A stretch of 64,000 nt of DNA from Marinobacter nitratireducens. GTDB taxonomy: Bacteria; Pseudomonadota; Gammaproteobacteria; Pseudomonadales; Oleiphilaceae. The notes beneath the pieces are model-generated. The model ran no database searches and was not told where the DNA came from. It saw nothing but the letters and a program-made list of their open reading frames with translations. The position numbers and the translations under genes are program-made. Numbering within the stretch: the stretch's first letter is position 1; the number at the start of each line of letters is the position of its first letter. The DNA lies in assembly GCF_000708045.1 (NCBI RefSeq), contig NZ_ANIE01000003.1, positions 62,001 through 126,000 of the forward strand. Direction: 5' to 3'. This document shows positions 63,701 through 64,000 of this stretch, piece after piece.

Positions 63701-63921
63701 GGGTGAGGGCGGGTAACTGTTATATCAATCGGGACCAGATTGGTGCGGTTGCCGGCGCCCAGCCTTTTGGAGGTCTGGGACTGTCTGGCACCGGGCCGAA
63801 GGCGGGTGGTCCGCATTACTTGCTGCGCTTTTGTGTCGAGCGCACCCGAACAGTCAATACCGCGGCGGCCGGGGGAAATGCCTCGCTGCTGTCGCTGGGC
63901 ATTGAGAGAATTAAGGAATGA
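60736..63921 (+). CDS. putA: short PutA: proline dehydrogenase with divergent P5C dehydrogenase half
   Basis: 1061 residues from ATG 60736, with AAGGGG 9 bp upstream; the frame from 60682 adds 18 unconserved residues. There is no N-terminal DNA-binding domain. The proline dehydrogenase half is intact: RLVKGAYWD with Lys362, VSVKLSALHPR, and YLVRRLLENGANSSFV with the substrate Arg pair. The aldehyde dehydrogenase half keeps Cys845 but differs at usually fixed sites: PWNFP reads PWHCP (His710), AETGG reads AATGG (Ala811), GQRCSA reads GQGCSA (Gly844), EVFGP reads EVSGP (Ser943). It would oxidise proline to P5C; the second step to glutamate is doubtful. Confidence 0.9.
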   Translation: MFQASRVLEPAFQEQPRSFFWQGITANHAVDEALYLKELIPLAESDAAEHLAVTEMATDLIQSARARDDAIHMIDALLQEYSLDTQEGILLMCLAEALMRIPDRETADALIQDKLSIADWNKHVGRSESALVNASTWGLLLTGRVVRLDKDLDGSPGAIWKRLIKSSGETVIRKAMYRTMAIMGQQFVLGQDIDEALANARDYFQKGYTYSFDMLGESAITADVAERYLREYRRAIDAVSRCDSVLALRALPSVSVKLSALHPRFETSQEQRVMTELYRSLSDLVLYARERNVGITLDAEEMDRLELSLRLFENVFQSDVARGWGQFGLVVQAYSKRALPVLCWLNRLAKDQGDRIPVRLVKGAYWDTEIKICQQRGLEAYPVFTRKEATDTSYLACLRFLLSGYTCGSLYPQVASHNALTVASAMVMAERQGRELEFQRLHGMGVALYNSVLEAGDVPVRIYAPVGAHKDLLPYLVRRLLENGANSSFVHRLVDARTPIEALVQNPVQGLFSYDSLVNDRLAAPADIYGPQRRNASGVNLNASVGREQLLEELRHWQNHSWSAAPLVNGESCSSDEVLPVYSPSESLRVVGHISGANAKHAQEALKVASSGVWAWTRLPVSERSGCLERFARLMEQNLPELVALCCYETGKTIPEGVDEVRSAVDHCRYYAVQARALFGDPIAMPGITGENNELYLEARGVFLCISPWHCPLAVFSGQVAAALVAGNSVLAKPAKQATLIAYRAVQLMLEAGIPANVVQLLPGDGSKLASVLIPDPRIAGIAFTGSNHVAREINRTLAGRPGPIVPFMAATGGKNAMIVDSSAVPEQVVKDVVRSAFTGAGQGCSALKVLYLQEDIGDQVEELLSGAIAQLSVGDPECLSTDVGPMIDGQAKENFQSSFGGLEGWGRLIARGNTPVAGKQGNFVAPVVYAIDSILEINGEVSGPVLHVIRYPAEGLQEVVDEINQTGFGLTLGIHSRSESMAAWIEQRVRAGNCYINRDQIGAVAGAQPFGGLGLSGTGPKAGGPHYLLRFCVERTRTVNTAAAGGNASLLSLGIERIKE

Positions 63922-64000
63922 AAACGATAACAGTGACAGGAGCGTCACAGAAAGTAGAGAAGGCTGCTGGCAAGCCTTCCATGCAGGGTTGTCCCTCTCA
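63918..64000 (+). CDS. possible start of a gene coupled to putA, 3' end outside window
   Basis: The ATG at 63918 overlaps the putA TGA as ATGA, and the frame stays open for the remaining 27 codons. GAGAG lies about 10 bp upstream. The visible residues (MKTITVTGASQKVEKAAGKP...) match nothing I know. The ATGA overlap favours a real gene, but 27 open codons is weak evidence. Confidence 0.3.
   Translation, partial: MKTITVTGASQKVEKAAGKPSMQGCPS

Overview
The window is a chromosome segment from a gammaproteobacterium. It is dense, moderately GC-rich and almost entirely protein-coding. Its gene content (Na+-NQR with apbE, nqrM and sthA; psrA; S-methyl-5'-thioinosine phosphorylase; csiV-mfd; rne-rluC-HAD-sppA-maf-yceD-rpmF-plsX-fab) points to the Pseudomonas/Marinobacter side of the class. 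A marine, Marinobacter-like host is the best guess, but this is an inference from protein sequence and gene order recalled from memory. No search was run. No insertion sequence, integrase, prophage or CRISPR array was seen.

Layout. 1-19.6 kb: end of a membrane protein gene, psrA with a tandem operator, an L,D-transpeptidase, an MscS channel and MTI phosphorylase on the + strand. csiV and mfd follow on the - strand, then gap and the operon nqrABCDEF-apbE-nqrM followed by sthA. From memory this follows the order around psrA-mfd-nqr-sth in Pseudomonas aeruginosa, including the glycerophosphodiester phosphodiesterase after sthA. 18.8-25.2 kb (- strand): thioesterase, RES/Xre toxin-antitoxin pair, dusA, transaldolase, TerB-like protein, a DAHP-synthase-like enzyme and GDPD. 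25.3-31.6 kb: SDR, AEC transporter, znuA with a Zur-like box, gltX, tRNA-Ala(GGC), tRNA-Glu(UUC), an unusual two-part QueD-like protein and a MobA-like transferase. 31.5-34.6 kb (- strand): three consecutive membrane-associated proteins of unknown role: a two-helix membrane protein, a PEGA+MORN protein and a tail-anchored receiver protein. 34.7-43 kb: PreP-like peptidase, ppsR/ppsA, rraA, PilZ, SH3/coiled-coil protein, YciI.

43-59.8 kb: PHP phosphoesterase, YecA-like protein and RNase E. The long rne-rluC divergent region comes next, then rluC, HAD phosphatase, sppA, maf, and the lipid and cell-wall run yceD-rpmF-plsX-fabD-fabG-acpP-fabF-pabC-mltG-tmk. 59.8 kb to the end: an AraC regulator and a short PutA replace the holB that commonly follows tmk.

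The genes link respiratory sodium pumping and redox balance (nqr, sthA, gap), gluconeogenic control (ppsR/ppsA), RNA turnover (rne, rraA) and fatty acid synthesis. The most unusual points are these. The PutA has an intact proline dehydrogenase half but a P5C dehydrogenase half altered at several normally invariant active-site positions. A consensus promoter lies so close to yceD that its transcript should be leaderless or nearly so. The PEGA/MORN, receiver and membrane-protein cluster is uncharacterised. Many starts were moved from the longest open frame using ribosome binding sites, promoters and family alignment; each entry gives the reason.
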